Source: Acanthochromis polyacanthus (lineage: Eukaryota; Chordata; Actinopteri; Pomacentridae). Taken from it: 64,000 nucleotides of DNA. Below are positions 13,401 to 24,058 of this stretch, in pieces. The notes beneath the pieces were generated by a model. The model saw nothing but the letters and a program-made list of their open reading frames with translations. It was not told where the DNA came from and did no database searches. The DNA lies in contig NC_067120.1 in the NCBI RefSeq assembly GCF_021347895.1, positions 13,997,361 through 14,061,360 on the forward strand, written 5' to 3'. The translations under genes were made by a program, and so were the position numbers. The first letter of the stretch is position 1. Each line of letters starts with the position of its first letter.

Positions 13401-16400
13401 TACTTACCCATCCAGCTCTGCAGTCTCGATATAGCACAGTCCATAAGGCTCACTGCTACAGAGGAGGAGGATGTCTGCCTGTGTGTAAATCCAATATGAA
13501 TCACTTAGAGGTGAAAAAGCCAATAAATCATCCTCTGCATCACTGAACCTGCACTCAGCAGCCCCTGAATCTCCCAAAAGAAGCCTATATTGTTAACCAG
13601 TGCAAACTATTTCCCTTATTATATTAGAATATACACCACAGACTTCAACATCCTCCGGTGAATATGGCACCGAAATGAAAGAGGAACAACAAATCATCCA
13701 GTAAACAGAACAGTTCCAACACAAAGCAGCTTCATTTACTCACAGCAACAAACTGATTATTCTCTAGTCTGATTATATCGCCCACTCTGACGTTCATCCA
13801 CTTCTCGTTCTGCAAACTAGGAAACAAGAAGCACACAAGCTTACAATTAGACCAGATAAAAGTCGCTGAACAATATGTGAATGTGTGTTTTAACATAAAA
13901 AAAGCCAGAGAAAAGTGATGAAGTACCTCCCTCTGATGAGAACCTGAGACTGACGGTTGTTTACTTGCCGGTCGCTCTTATGTCGGAACTGAAATTTTAA
14001 AAAAAAGTGGGCAACAGTTTAACCAATGGAGATATGAGAGGAGCATTCAGAAGACTTGTAAAATGTCAACAATGTGACTAACGTAGTCATCTGTGGCGTC
14101 CTTGACAGCTGTGATCACCAGCACTAAAACCAAAGGCACGATGGTTGTGAACCAGGAGAGGGAGGATATTTCTGGAATCACCTGCGAAGAGACTCCACAT
14201 TAGAAGTCTTGTTTTCATCTACGCATCCTGAGACAGACACTAAAGCAGATTTTACCCACAAACAGTAGAAAACTCTCTTACCTGCAGGATCAGCAGCACT
14301 AGGAAGTAAGCGTTCGCCACCCGCTGGAACTGTTCAAACAAGTTGATGGGCAGGAAGGTGAAGATGTTGTACTTTGAGGTTTTGATGCGATTGTCCTGAA
14401 GAGCCACACATTTAGAACCAGTACTGATGAAATACTTCAGGCCATACTTGCGGGTAAAGCCAACTTAATGCAATTCTGAGGTCTACTTACGACATAAGAG
14501 AACTTATCGTTGTAGTCTCGTGCGTTGGCTTTCACACGGCGTTCCTTCTCTACAAACAAAGAGCACACGGTCATTATCGAAGGTCCAAACTAAACATCAT
14601 TTACTATCAAAAGAAGTAGAATGAATAAATTATGATTTTAAAAAATGTGAAGAAGATCTATAATGCCTCCTGTTGTCTTCATTTTCAGGCAACAAAAAAT
14701 ACTGTTTCCTTGTCTAAAAATAAATCCAAAATTCAGAAAAAAATTTCCCCAAATTTCTGAAAATTTGCAAAACCTTCAGAAAGAAAATTCCAAATAATTC
14801 CTGACAAGTTTCCCTTTTAAAAAATCCCCCTAATTTGGGAAGAAAATTCTTGGAAATATTTTCAAAAAATGCATAAAAATCTTCCAAAAAAAATCCTAAA
14901 CATATCTAAAGTGATTACATATATATCAGTAAAACTTCTAATATTTACTTTAAGAACATTCACACAAAAAAAACTACCAAAATCCAGTTACATTGGCTGG
15001 ATTTTGGTTGATTTTTATGTGAATGTTCTTAAGAAACATTTTTAATATTTCTTTTTTCCACCAAAAAATGTTCAAAGATTTCCCACAAATGTTGAAAATG
15101 TGGACATCAGAAGTTTCACTGAGAAAATATATATTTTTTCCATATTTTCAAACTTTAAAATGGGTCAATTTTGACCCGCAGGACAACATAAGGGTTAAAG
15201 TTGCCTTTTTATTTGGGTTTCTTGGGTAGGATCCTGTTGACAAACTCGTTCGCTAAGATGAGGACGTCTGCCTCTTCTACCTGCTCCATCTCAAGTAAAG
15301 ACTGCAGCAATAAACGGAGGGACTTTCAAGCTCCAAATAAAATTAGCCTCATCTCCTCTGAGCAAAAACCACTTTGGAAAATGGCAGACACCTCTCAGCG
15401 AAAAAGTGCATCAAGCTAAATTTAGAGATCCGCTCAGCGCACTTAAAGAAAGCTGCAATGCTCACAATTTCCCAAATGGATTACCGATCACAAAAACAAC
15501 TCTTTTCTTTACCATCACGTGTCATCTTAGTCAGTAACTGGTGCCTGGTTCCACATTAAAGCTGCTGTCCGGAGTTTCCGTTTGTTTTCAATTTATGTAT
15601 CATTTTTTAACAAAGCTTAAATGTGTTAGTCTAGTTCGATACTATAATATAAAGTTAGTATAACGGGATATGAAAATTTATTCATGAGCTCCGCCTTCAT
15701 CTCATAGACCCCCATGTTATTCCAAAAAGCGCCGGTCGCTGCCGACCAATCAAGTTCGAGCTTCAGCTTTGTCATGCTGTCAATCAACGGTTACGCGCAC
15801 AGCAAGCAAGCCCATGCAGAGGTGGGCGAGCTACGCACTACGCAACCGCGCGCACATTTGTTTTGCTTGTGGAGGAGAGAGCATCGGGGCTCAGCAACTT
15901 CCAGAAAAATTACCAATCCCACGGGTTGTCAGGCCAAGAGACTGCAGGACGTTTTTTGGCTCGGGGTGCTCGCGTCGCTCCCCGACCATGGCCTCCATAG
16001 TCCGCCTGACTGCTTCGTTTAGATGCCCGACCTCTGGAGGAAGATGCTGGGGCGTCTGGGACATACTCTTCGTCAGAGGAGTCATGCAATTCTGAACTCT
16101 AGATAGAAATAAATAAACAATGTAACACATATACACGCGTAAATGCACTAAGTTTGATAAACAACGTCATCGAGAGGGATACACGAGTGTAATCACATAT
16201 TGAAACTTTACTCGTTCGTCCTAGCAGATTCATGTTATTTTGGTATTAGGACAAGTTAGACTCAATACAGCATTCTAACGTAATTCCTTTATTATTTACT
16301 AAATGTACTAAATGTAGAAGAGTGGAAAACAGCAAAACAGGCGAGATGCTGCAGCACTCCGGGCACTCCTGTCATGTACTGCGCGCGTGCACAAATAAAG

Positions 16401-19400
16401 GGCCAAAATCAGAGGGAGGGAGGGACCAACAGTGTTTCGGGAGACGCTGCGATTCAAACTCCGGACAGCAGCTTTAAAGTGTGAGGATTATTTCTGAGAT
16501 CATAAAACAAAAGATAACAAAAAATGGCATTCCATGCTAAAAGTGGACCCATCAGCACTTGTTTCTTTCAATACAAAGAGCATGTAGCCATTTTTAGAAT
16601 AATGTGCTAGAAATGGTCGATTAGTCTCTGCTCAGTTAAACCCCGTGTCTAAAACCAGCCCTGAAGCTTGACTGGGCAATTTTAGACCAATCACAAATAT
16701 AGCGTTCCTGAGCAAAACTCTAGAAAAGCAGATATTTATATAACTCACAATCTGTGTGTCAGAGAAATTCCAATCCATTCCTAGAATCAATCTGGGCAAG
16801 AAAAAAAAACACTTTTGGACTGAAGCGTTGTGTTCAACATAACTGAGCATTTTATCATTAGCATCTCACAGGAAGAGACTATGCTGTGCCCCTGGGTGTC
16901 ATTTAAAAGAAGGGTTATCTGTGGAGCCACTCCAGGTTTATTCTGGGACCAGCACTTTTGAACCTTTACAGGCTACATCTGGGAAATGTGCCGATGACAC
17001 TCATGATCCCAAATACGTGAATGCCTCGTAGTTCTCTAGAACTAAACGGGGACAAAACTGCAGTGATTGTTGTCAGGGCTCTGGTTTAGTTCTCAAACAG
17101 ACTGACTGTGAAGATGAAATATGAAGCAAACAATCACTTTACCATCTCAGAATTACTGCCTGTGTGCAACCATCCATCTCTGAACACACAGAAAGGCTTT
17201 ATCTGTAGCAGCCTGAATTATTGTAAGGTCTTCTTTTCAATCTTTAAATAAATACAGATGATTAAAAATTCAGCACCACGTCTCCTCCGTAGGAAACATA
17301 TTAGATCTGTTTCAAAGGCTCTTCAACAGCTCCTTGTTCATTTTAAAAGTGTTTTTAATTTTTAAAGCTTGTGACAGATTAACTCCAGACTATATTTCCA
17401 TCATACTGTTTATGTTTACCCCAGTTATGCTACATTTTGTGCTATAAACCCTCAACTGTGGAATAGAGGAGGTCACAGTTAATGGTTTAAAACTCAACTT
17501 TAACCCTTCGCCATTTTTTTTAATTGCCAAAATAACACTTATCAGAGCAAGAAACTGTAAAAAAAGAGATCAGATTTTGAGCTTTCCAACTGTCCATTTA
17601 ACAAATCATGCACGATATAGAATTCTATATGGAAAATGATCCAAAAACAAGGTTACAATTGTAATTTTATTAAAATAAGCTTATTCTACCATTTCCTCTG
17701 ACCAGAATCTGTGAAAAAAAAACAAATATTCTGCACTCCTCAACTATGAAGCAACTCAGCTGCAACCAACAGTCATGTGACAAAAAGACTTTTCAGCAGA
17801 ACTGCAGGCTGTGTTTACACAGAGCAGATAGGAGACTGTAGGTATGGACACAAATTTAAAATGTGAGTAGTAAAACCTCTATTGCATGTACAGCCACTCT
17901 TTTTTTTCTAGTCAATTCTGCTAAATAAATAAACAAACATATTAAACTTTTTTGTGATTCATGGCGATGTTTTACTTCTAGCCATAGCTGCGCTGTTTCC
18001 ATCGAAGTGCAGGAAAAATGAGCCCACAGTGAGTAAAAACGTGATGTGAGAAAACTCTTAGAAACTACTTCAGAGGGTTAAAATGTATTTTTTAGTGTTG
18101 CTTTCATGAAATGTTACTTAAGAGGTTTTTGTTTCATTATGTTTTATTGTGTTTATACTTTTATTTGCTCTCATTCCATTTCATTGGTGTCTCTCTTTCG
18201 TGTCCTGGGTTTTATTGATATAAAGCACTTTTAGCAGCACTTTGCCACACAAATAAAACTGTTATTATTATTGTAGCTAAGACTGGGGGCCAGACATCAT
18301 GAAATGAAGTGAACGAGACTTTCCAGTCGGAGATCTCTATACATTTTTGTGGACTCTGCAGTACAGCAGAGAGGCTTTTCTTTAGCCCACTGAAGCAGAA
18401 CGTCTCTAAAGCAGCAGCTTTTCCATTAAAGGCTGTACTGTGTCCAGGTATAATCTCAGTCTCAACAGAAACAATTCATGTTGATTTTTAATTTCCATAT
18501 TCAGAGACGCATTGAGCTCATTTTATCGTTTACCCTCCCAGTGTCTTTTAATGACACCAACAGAATGGACCACTTCCTGTGATGAAATTAAGCCCACAGT
18601 GTTGAGACTGACATTGGAGCTGCTCACTGAGAAACTGAAGTGTTTGCTGTCATCTATGAAGCGTTTGTCGTGGTGACAATGAATTCATTAAACTCTCCAC
18701 CGACATCTCTGGTCAGATTTCATTCATCTTGACATTTCACACAGCAAAGGTGGAGGTGGAAACAATACAGTTTAGTTGTTTCTATCACAGGATCCTGCTG
18801 AAGCTGCTTCACTGTCACACTTGAACAGAGCAGAGTTATTGGTTATGGAAACACCTCTGCTTTTGCTACTACAGGTCAACCTGTCTGCTGTGAGAAAAAG
18901 CCTCTGCATTCTTCAGTATCACTCAGTATGTTCCTCCCACCTGCACACCTGCTCCCAGTTCCCAACCTTTTGTGTTTTTGTGGCAGCCTTGCCTGACTTC
19001 TTGTGAACTCTCTTTTTGGACTTCTTGCCTGCTGGTTTTGCCCTTTTGGTTTTCCCGCTGTGAGCCTATAACCAAACCTTCCTCTGAGAAAAAACATAGT
19101 TAAAATGACCTTTGCCTTATGTGAATTTAAATCCACAACCTTTAGACATACTGCAGCAAAGTAAAACTTACTGTCAAAACGAGCAAACTCTTAACCTGCA
19201 TTCTGTTACCCAGTTAAAACAATTACTACAGACGGACTCATTACCTCATTGTGCTGGAAGCATGTTTCACGGTCTCATAAAAGGATGGTACTCATAAGTG
19301 TCAAAACTGGAGCAGCACTGAAGCAGATATCCTGATTTTTAGTCCCTAGTGTGGGTCAAGCACCAAACTCACATTTTTGTCAGTATTCACAGGATGACTC

Positions 19401-21170
19401 ACACTCGACAGCAAACTGAACCTCATGGGTAGAACAACAGAGTGCCTTCTTCAGATTTATTGCTCAGAAAATGTTCGCAAAAGTACAGTTTTGGTAAGAA
19501 CAGAGCAAGAAGATTGATGCCACCTTTATATCTGTACATGGAGCTGGTTGACTTAGCTCAGTATAAAGACTGGAGACAAGGAGGAAAAGCAAGTTTGGCT
19601 GTCACTGATGGAAACAAAATGCGCCTACCAGCATCTCTAAAACTCAGAAATTAACACATTTTAAGCTCTTTGTTTACCGTGTACCAAAATCAAAGTGTGA
19701 ACCCTGTTTCCAGAAGCTTTAGGTCAAGCTTAATGTCACAAATACGCACATTTAAAACTTCTCCACCAGCTAAAATGCTCATTAGTAGTAACATCTTACT
19801 ACGTGTTTCACAGTATCACTCATATCATCCTCTATGCTTCTGATGGATGAGCCGTTGTCTGTGTGACATGAATAAACCATGACATCTGAATATGGTCGGC
19901 TTTAAGCTTCAAATGACTCTCCGTGGGCGATCGCGGGTTTGATAAGGCAGCGCATTCACTCCGTCTCAGCTTGTCCTTCTTATTCAACACCTGAACGCTT
20001 CACCTGCAGTTACATCTTTGACATTCATCTCATGGCTCGTACTTCAAGCCGATGCTTTAAGGCTCATTATCATGCCTGGTCATGCCGTCTGATGAGTCTC
20101 AGGAGGAAATACATTCACTCCCAAACAACACAACGCCAGTCAGCTGCAGCGCTGTGGAACCGTTTATCAGAGCACTCTTAACTTTTCACACAGCAGGCAT
20201 AGATCTGTTGTTTCCAGACGAGCTTTAATCGCTGCTGAATTATGCATAACACACCTGCACGGAGCTGCAACGAGACACACGATCTCACACAACAACAGAC
20301 ATCCTCCTGCTATCAGTTACTATGACAATTAATAATTAAGACAAGCTATTATTGTTCAAAGGCTTTGGTCTGCTTAAGCATTTAATTAGGAGATCTTTCA
20401 AAGCCATTTTTCAGCAAGCACAAAGTTATTTCTAACAGGCTCATTTCTCTTTTCTTTTCTTGAGAATTGCAGCAGCAGGCTCTCTAGTACAAGTGCAAGT
20501 CCAGGCAGTGTACAATGAGATCATACAGTGAGATGATTCACAAAAGCTTCCGGTAATATTTGAAACCACATATCTCCTGAGTCCCATTTTGACACAGGAA
20601 ACATTTAGATGATCAGCCTCTGTGGCTGCGAGACGTCTTTCTTCCTAAAAGGATGATAACACACACGGCGTACCTGAAATCCGGCTCCAAAATCACATGG
20701 AAATAATGGAAATACGCGGCTGCAAACCTACAAGGTCACCTCGCTCTGTGTGTGTTATACTGATCACAGGATGCTGTACAGATGCACACCACATGTGAAA
20801 AACGCAGTCCACATAGGCGCACACGCCCAGAGAGGGATAGAGGCTGCTGTATAAAGTTTCATTTCATCACTGCACCAGAAGAGGATAAGGAGGATGTCTG
20901 CCTCACACTAGATCTGTCTCCTGCTTTGAATAGAAACTGAAATTTTTACTAGTTTTATACCAATTTGCTCACCTTAAACCTGGAGATACGGTGCTTTAAT
21001 TGCTTTTGTCTGTGCACCTTTACTGCATCTTAACTAGGTAATACAGTGTGTCATTTGTTGTGTTTTTATGCTGAATTAAAAGATTATAATGTCAACAACT
21101 AACAAAAATAAGAGAAAAGAGATTCAATTTTCCTCTTACCAATGTGAGGATTTCTCCTCCAGAATGCCAT
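1799..21170 (-). CDS. atp8b4: P4-type phospholipid-transporting ATPase, ATP8B4-like
   Basis: Flippase catalytic subunit that moves phospholipid from the outer to the inner membrane leaflet; the family works with a CDC50/TMEM30 partner. Coding exons, 5' to 3' on the minus strand: 21170-21140, 14549-14491, 14395-14282, 14181-14083, 13988-13927, 13816-13744, 13478-13408, 13253-13174, 13013-12855, 12714-12626, 10575-10380, 10127-9919, 9147-9104, 9015-8850, 8757-8569, 8290-8177, 7876-7712, 7627-7516, 7403-7298, 6677-6542, 6113-5930, 4423-4200, 4104-4021, 3552-3307, 3212-3074, 2987-2857, 2131-1799. All junctions keep phase and the sum is 3615 nt, giving 1204 residues; human ATP8B4 has 1192. Motifs are DGET (about 169-172), PISL in membrane segment 4, DKTGTLT with the phosphorylated Asp at about 392, TGDK (673-676) and GDGANDV (809-815). 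The C-terminal [12 protein letters not shown] motif matches ATP8B4. Other ATP8B paralogues are the only real alternative. Confidence 0.93.
4490..4795. repeat. Dispersed fish repeat
   Basis: The block contains the string ACCTACAGACAATTTAGATT followed by a segment reading CCACGCTGCACAGGAAGAAC, a pattern I recognise as a very common dispersed fish repeat. It lies in an atp8b4 intron next to exon 4423-4200. No ends or target duplication were resolved, so the class is left open. Confidence 0.5.
5224..5472 (+). repeat. tRNA-derived SINE
   Basis: It has an RNA polymerase III A box (TGGCTCAGTGGGTAGAGTGG, 5234-5253) and a B box (GGTTCAATCC, 5278-5287) at the normal spacing, then a tRNA-unrelated body, then a tail with TGCTATATAAATACAGACC typical of fish SINEs. 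It cannot be a working tRNA gene because no acceptor-stem partner follows the B box. Confidence 0.8.
5655..5905. repeat. Intronic repeat R, copy 1 (uninterrupted)
   Basis: This 250-bp segment matches 10850-10983 plus 12201-12285 within the same gene, sharing for example GTTCTGACTGACTGAACT and ACAATCTGGA. It keeps the undisturbed sequence ACATCTAGGTAA at the point where copy 2 carries a Tc1 insertion. Confidence 0.7.
6728..7190. repeat. Probable non-LTR-derived dispersed repeat
   Basis: The block starts with an AATAGAATAGAATAG microsatellite-like tail followed by TTTATCGTCACTGTTACAG, and continues with low-complexity A-rich sequence and a segment reading TTGGCTCCAAGTGTCCTG. This layout is frequent in fish LINE/SINE 3' regions. 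Family not determined. Confidence 0.4.
7516..9147 (-). CDS. atp8b4: atp8b4 nucleotide-binding domain exons
   Basis: Exons 9147-9104, 9015-8850, 8757-8569, 8290-8177, 7876-7712 and 7627-7516 encode the nucleotide-binding domain and the return to the P domain. Conserved words are [61 protein letters not shown] and [10 protein letters not shown]. The donor after 8177 is GTGTAAG, a weak but usable site; the donor after 7712 is GTAACA. The residue after TGDK is Leu where mammalian ATP8B4 has Gln, made by a codon split across introns. The intron at 7628-7711 is only 84 bp. Confidence 0.9.
9405..9690. repeat. Retroelement-like 3' repeat with GAAGAAGGC...CGAAACGT
   Basis: Contains TTGAAGAAGGCTTGAGGGTC directly followed by GAAACGTCAT and an AATAAA. 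This signature is shared by many dispersed fish repeats, possibly Penelope-like elements. It lies in the atp8b4 intron between exons 10127-9919 and 9147-9104. Confidence 0.4.
9919..10575 (-). CDS. atp8b4: atp8b4 exons for M3-M4 and the phosphorylation site
   Basis: Exon 10575-10380 encodes membrane segments 3 and 4, ending in the P4-family motif PISLYV, where Pro-Ile-Ser-Leu replaces the charged ion-binding residues of ion pumps. Exon 10127-9919 carries [14 protein letters not shown] with the catalytic aspartate. The serine codon joining the two is split AG|T. About 2 kb of intron separates this pair from the upstream exon and is filled by the Tc1 element and MITE at 10984-12544. Confidence 0.93.
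10984..12200 (-). mobile_element. Tc1/mariner transposon, decayed transposase
   Basis: The 1217-bp element is bounded by TA at 10982-10983 and 12201-12202. Its terminal inverted repeats start CAGTCATTGAAAAATTATTA on the left and CAGTCGTGGAAAAAAATATC on the reversed right end. The minus strand between 11405 and 11596 encodes the transposase C-terminal region ([14 protein letters not shown], then [14 protein letters not shown]), broken by stops. It sits inside a second copy of intronic repeat R, which gives a clear empty-site comparison. Confidence 0.88.
12299..12544. mobile_element. Tc1/mariner MITE
   Basis: A 246-bp palindrome-like element flanked by TA (12297-12298 and 12545-12546). Both ends begin CACTACCAGTCAAAAGTTTG when read inward. 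The core is AT-rich with no coding capacity. It lies between the Tc1 element and atp8b4 exon 12714-12626. Confidence 0.88.
12626..14549 (-). CDS. atp8b4: atp8b4 exons 2-10 of the coding set: M1-M2 and actuator domain
   Basis: Nine closely spaced exons encode the cytoplasmic N terminus, the first membrane hairpin ([19 protein letters not shown], then [15 protein letters not shown]) and the actuator domain. The DGET dephosphorylation loop is built across the junction of exons 13478-13408 and 13253-13174: the first ends GATGG before GTAAGT, the next begins AGAGACG. The segment ends in [18 protein letters not shown], the conserved entry to membrane segment 3. Confidence 0.92.
14660..15194. mobile_element. 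piggyBac-like MITE, copy 1 (left end decayed)
   Basis: A 535-bp relative of 22156-22682. The right end reads ATAAGGG followed by TTAA at 15195-15198; the left end is degenerate. The interior is rich in runs such as AAAATTCC and TTTTTTCC. Non-coding, in the long atp8b4 intron. Confidence 0.7.
15560..16473. mobile_element. TTAA-flanked 914-bp element with exon-like core, copy 1
   Basis: Flanked by TTAA (15556-15559 and 16474-16477). Inverted ends are AGCTGCTGTCCGGAGTTT and its reverse complement. On the minus strand the core at about 15895-16100 is open in two frames: one reads [15 protein letters not shown] then a basic stretch, bounded by an acceptor-like CTATCTAG and a donor-like G|GTAATT. 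The class is unknown; the TTAA suggests piggyBac, but the termini do not start CCC. Confidence 0.75.
16880..17510 (+). pseudogene. Decayed LINE reverse transcriptase (L2/Rex1 type)
   Basis: Scattered remnants of a LINE open reading frame on the plus strand: a GLHQGSILGP-like block near 16920, a CADDT block near 16990, an LDYCN-like block near 17215, NSAPRLLR near 17268 and LLVHFKSVF near 17330. Frames shift between the blocks, so it is a relic. Confidence 0.6.
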
Positions 21171-21557
21171 CTTCTCCTGGGACCTCCAAAGGATTTCCCT
21201 GAAACACACATGGAGAGCTCACATTTACCAAAAGTGGAAACCCCACAACGCAACACATGAGGTGACACAACAAAGAAAAGTGGTTCCTTTTTCTGTTCAG
21301 ACAAGCAACTTTAAAAGTGTTGCATAAGCAGCAGCAGCAGGAAAATCCTCAGAGAGCTGTCTCCTTAGCAAAGACCCCAGGTGAGCAGTGAAGCCCCTGA
21401 ACAAGGTGCACACATACAGATTGTTGCCTGGATGGATCAGTGTGTGGAATAAATAGTGGGTACAAAATGGTCGCAGATGCATCAAAAGTGCGCCTTCATC
21501 TTCCTTGTTCTTACCTTGCACAAGTTTGTCACAGGCGCAGTCTTGTGTTGTCTCCAT
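21140..21557 (-). other. Upstream open reading frame overlapping the atp8b4 start
   Basis: An ATG at 21557 in the first exon opens METTQDCACDKLVQ, continues across the intron into [11 protein letters not shown] in a different frame from [10 protein letters not shown] of atp8b4, and stops at a TGA in exon 14549-14491, about 39 codons in all. It passes through the main start codon, so it would be expected to lower translation if the transcript includes it. Confidence 0.5.
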
Positions 21558-21860
21558 GTATCCTGTCAGTCAGAGGCGACCGTTCATCTCCAGCTCCGCA
21601 TTCCGCACATTTGTTCGCAGTCGGAGCCGCTCAATCAGAACCTCCAGACGCGGACGGAGCGGTGGAGGCTGCCGGTGTGGAGCTGCGGTGAGTAATGAGG
21701 AGAGGAGGACTGCGGACCGGGAGAAATGCTGCAGCAGGAGACGATCATCAGAGCCGCTATTCTGAGACCGACATGGGGAGAAACCGCGAGACTGAGGAGG
21801 AGCAGAAATCCACCGACTGACGATCATCACTCACACAGAGACACACGCAGCTGAGGCTGG
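21515..21860 (-). promoter_or_regulatory. atp8b4 CpG-rich promoter and non-coding first exon
   Basis: On the minus strand a GC-rich block ends in the splice donor CTTGTGCAAG|GTAAGAAC (donor after 21515). It joins to the acceptor TTTCAG before 21198, whose exon 21198-21140 holds the start codon at 21170. The transcription start is not visible and the upper boundary is approximate. The first intron of the coding set (21139-14550) is by far the longest in the gene. Confidence 0.6.
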
Positions 21861-22155
21861 AGGTGTGCGTGCGTGTGTGTGACGAGCATCTCTCACTCTA
21901 TTTTCAGTTCAGCTCAATTCATGACACCCTACTGGTGAGCGTGTATGTCATAAGAAGGATACTGACAAAGAAGCAACATAAATACAACGGTAGTACAATA
22001 GTATTATCTATCATTTACAGTACAAAATAATTGCAATTTCACTGGATAAAAATAATGCGAAAATTGTTTTATTAAGCATACTAAAATGAATAGTTAGATA
22101 GAATAAATTTAAAATACATTTTATTAGTTGATAAAAAAGAAAATGTCTTTATTAA

Positions 22156-22682
22156 CCCTCTTGTGGTCTTCATTTATGGGCACCAAAATTATTGTTTCCT
22201 TGTCTGAAAATTTCAGCAAAAAAAATTCCCCAAATTTCTGAAAATTTGCAAAACCTTCAGGAAGAAAATTCCAAAAATTCCTTAAGAGTTTCCCTTTAAA
22301 GTTTTATTTGAAAAAAAATCCCCCAAATTTGGCAAGAAAATTCTTGTAAATATTTTCAAAAAATTTGTAAAAATCTTCCAAAAAATCCTAAAATATCTAA
22401 AGTGATTACATGTATATTAGTAGAACTTCTAACATTTTCTTTAACAACATTCACATAAAAATCAACCAAAACCAGTGAAATTCGTTGGATTTTGGTTGAT
22501 TTTTTGTGAATGTTTTTAAAGAAACATTTTAACATTTATTTTTTCCACCAAAAAATGTTCAAAGATTTCCCAAAAATGTTGAAAATGTGGACATCAGAAG
22601 TTTCAGTGTGAAAATATATATTTTTTCCCACATTTTCAAACTTTAAAACTGATCAATTCTGGCCTGCAGGACGACATGAGGG
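22156..22682. mobile_element. piggyBac-like MITE, copy 2 (both TTAA flanks)
   Basis: A 527-bp element exactly flanked by TTAA (22152-22155 and 22683-22686), with ends CCCTCTTGTGGTC and GACGACATGAGGG. TTAA duplication plus CCCT termini are the hallmarks of the piggyBac superfamily. No transposase is present, so it is non-autonomous. Confidence 0.82.
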
Positions 22683-22749
22683 TTAAGTAAAATAAAAACG
22701 AATAAGTAAATAAAATAACTACAACTGTGTTTTGTTTGTGCATTATGTA

Positions 22750-24058
22750 CACCGATCAGGCAAAACATTATGATCACCTCCTTAATATTATCTTTGTCCC
22801 CCTTTTGCTGCCACAACAACCGTGACCTTTCCAGACATGGACTCCACTAGACCCCTGAAGGTGTGCTGTGGTATCTGGCACAAAGATGTTAGCAGCAGAT
22901 CCTTTATGTCCTGTAAGTTGTGAGGTGGGGCCTCTATGGATTGGACCTGTTTGTCCAGCGCATCCCACAGATGCTGGATTGGATCTGTTGTGCAGGACTA
23001 GGTGACGATATCCCTTCTTGCATACATGAGATACCTAAGACTCTGTGGGATGGTCAAGTGACTGAGGACATCCTGTGGGTTATCAAGTGGGCGCGACACC
23101 TCCGGAGGGTTCAGCAGTGAATCCCAGCATCACAGTTTCACCCCCTATAAGCTGTCTACTCACCTGAAGGCCCAGGTGGAGTCCCTTCTCTTTGTCCACT
23201 CTGGAGAGGTCCTTGATTGTCTGCTGGTGGGCCTTCCCACGTATTCCCATCTCCCGGAGAAGCCTGGATGTCGAAGTGGCTACAAATCCTCTGCAGCCTA
23301 CTTCAACTGGTCAGACCCTTACCTTCCAGCCTTGCTGCTTTGGAGATCTGGGATATTTGGAGGCCAAGTAAACAACTCAAACTCATCGTTGTGCTCCTCA
23401 AATCATTCCTGAACCATTTTTGCTTTGTAGCACAGCACATTATCCAACTGGGCCACAGTTATCAGGGAATACCATTTCCATGAAAGGGTGTACATGGTCT
23501 GCAGCAATGCTTAGGTAGGTGGTACGTGTTAAAGTAAGATCCATTTGGATGGCAGGACGCAAGGTTCGGGTGTCATGTGCTCCCCAGGCAACACACTGCA
23601 ATGTACTGTTTATTCGGACAACTTTCTGTCAGGACCAGCATTAACTTCTTCAGTAATTTCAGTTACAGTGGCTCTGCTCTTGGACTAGACCACACAGGTC
23701 ATCATTCACTCACCACATGCATCAATTCGTCTTGGCCACACATGGCTTTGTTGCCGGTTCACCACTGTTGAATCACTTTTGATAGATACTGACCACTGCA
23801 GACCAGGAACACCCCACAAGAGCTGCAGTTGTGGAGATGCTCTGACCAAGTTATCGAGCCATCACTATTTGGTCCTTGTCAGACTCAGTCAAATCCTTAC
23901 ACTTGCCCATTTTTCCTGCTTCTAACACATCAACTTTCAGGACAAAATGTTCACTTGCTGCCTGATATATCCAACCCACTAACAGATGCCGTGATGAAGA
24001 GATAATCAGTGTTATTCACTTCACCTGCCAGTGATCACAATGTTATGCCTGACTGGTG
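22750..24058 (-). mobile_element. Tc1/mariner-like transposon, decayed
   Basis: Flanked by TA (22748-22749 and 24059-24060) with inverted ends CACCGATCAGGCAAAACATT and, reversed, CACCAGTCAGGCATAACATT. Transposase-derived sequence is read on the minus strand and broken by stops. A foreign block (about 22990-23345) sits inside it. It is absent from the matching part of unit 2 near 36556. Confidence 0.8.
22990..23345. repeat. Repeat inserted in the Tc1-like element
   Basis: The Tc1-like sequence breaks after GGATTGGATCTG and resumes at TGGAGATCTGGG, leaving a near-duplicate of the target. The insert includes GACTCTGTGGGATGGTCAAG and ends CCAGCCTTGCTGCTT. I recognise it as a dispersed fish repeat but cannot name its class. 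Confidence 0.5.

Larger units (their letters stand above)
14550..21139 (-). other. Long intron of atp8b4, repeat-filled
   Basis: This 6.6-kb intron separates the start-codon exon from the rest of the gene. It holds the piggyBac-like MITE at about 14660-15194, the TTAA-flanked 914-bp element at 15560-16473 and a decayed LINE at about 16880-17510. Between 17.5 and 21.1 kb I see no protein-coding signal. A short block near 18930-19080 resembles LTR-type leader sequence but has no matching ends. Confidence 0.7.
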
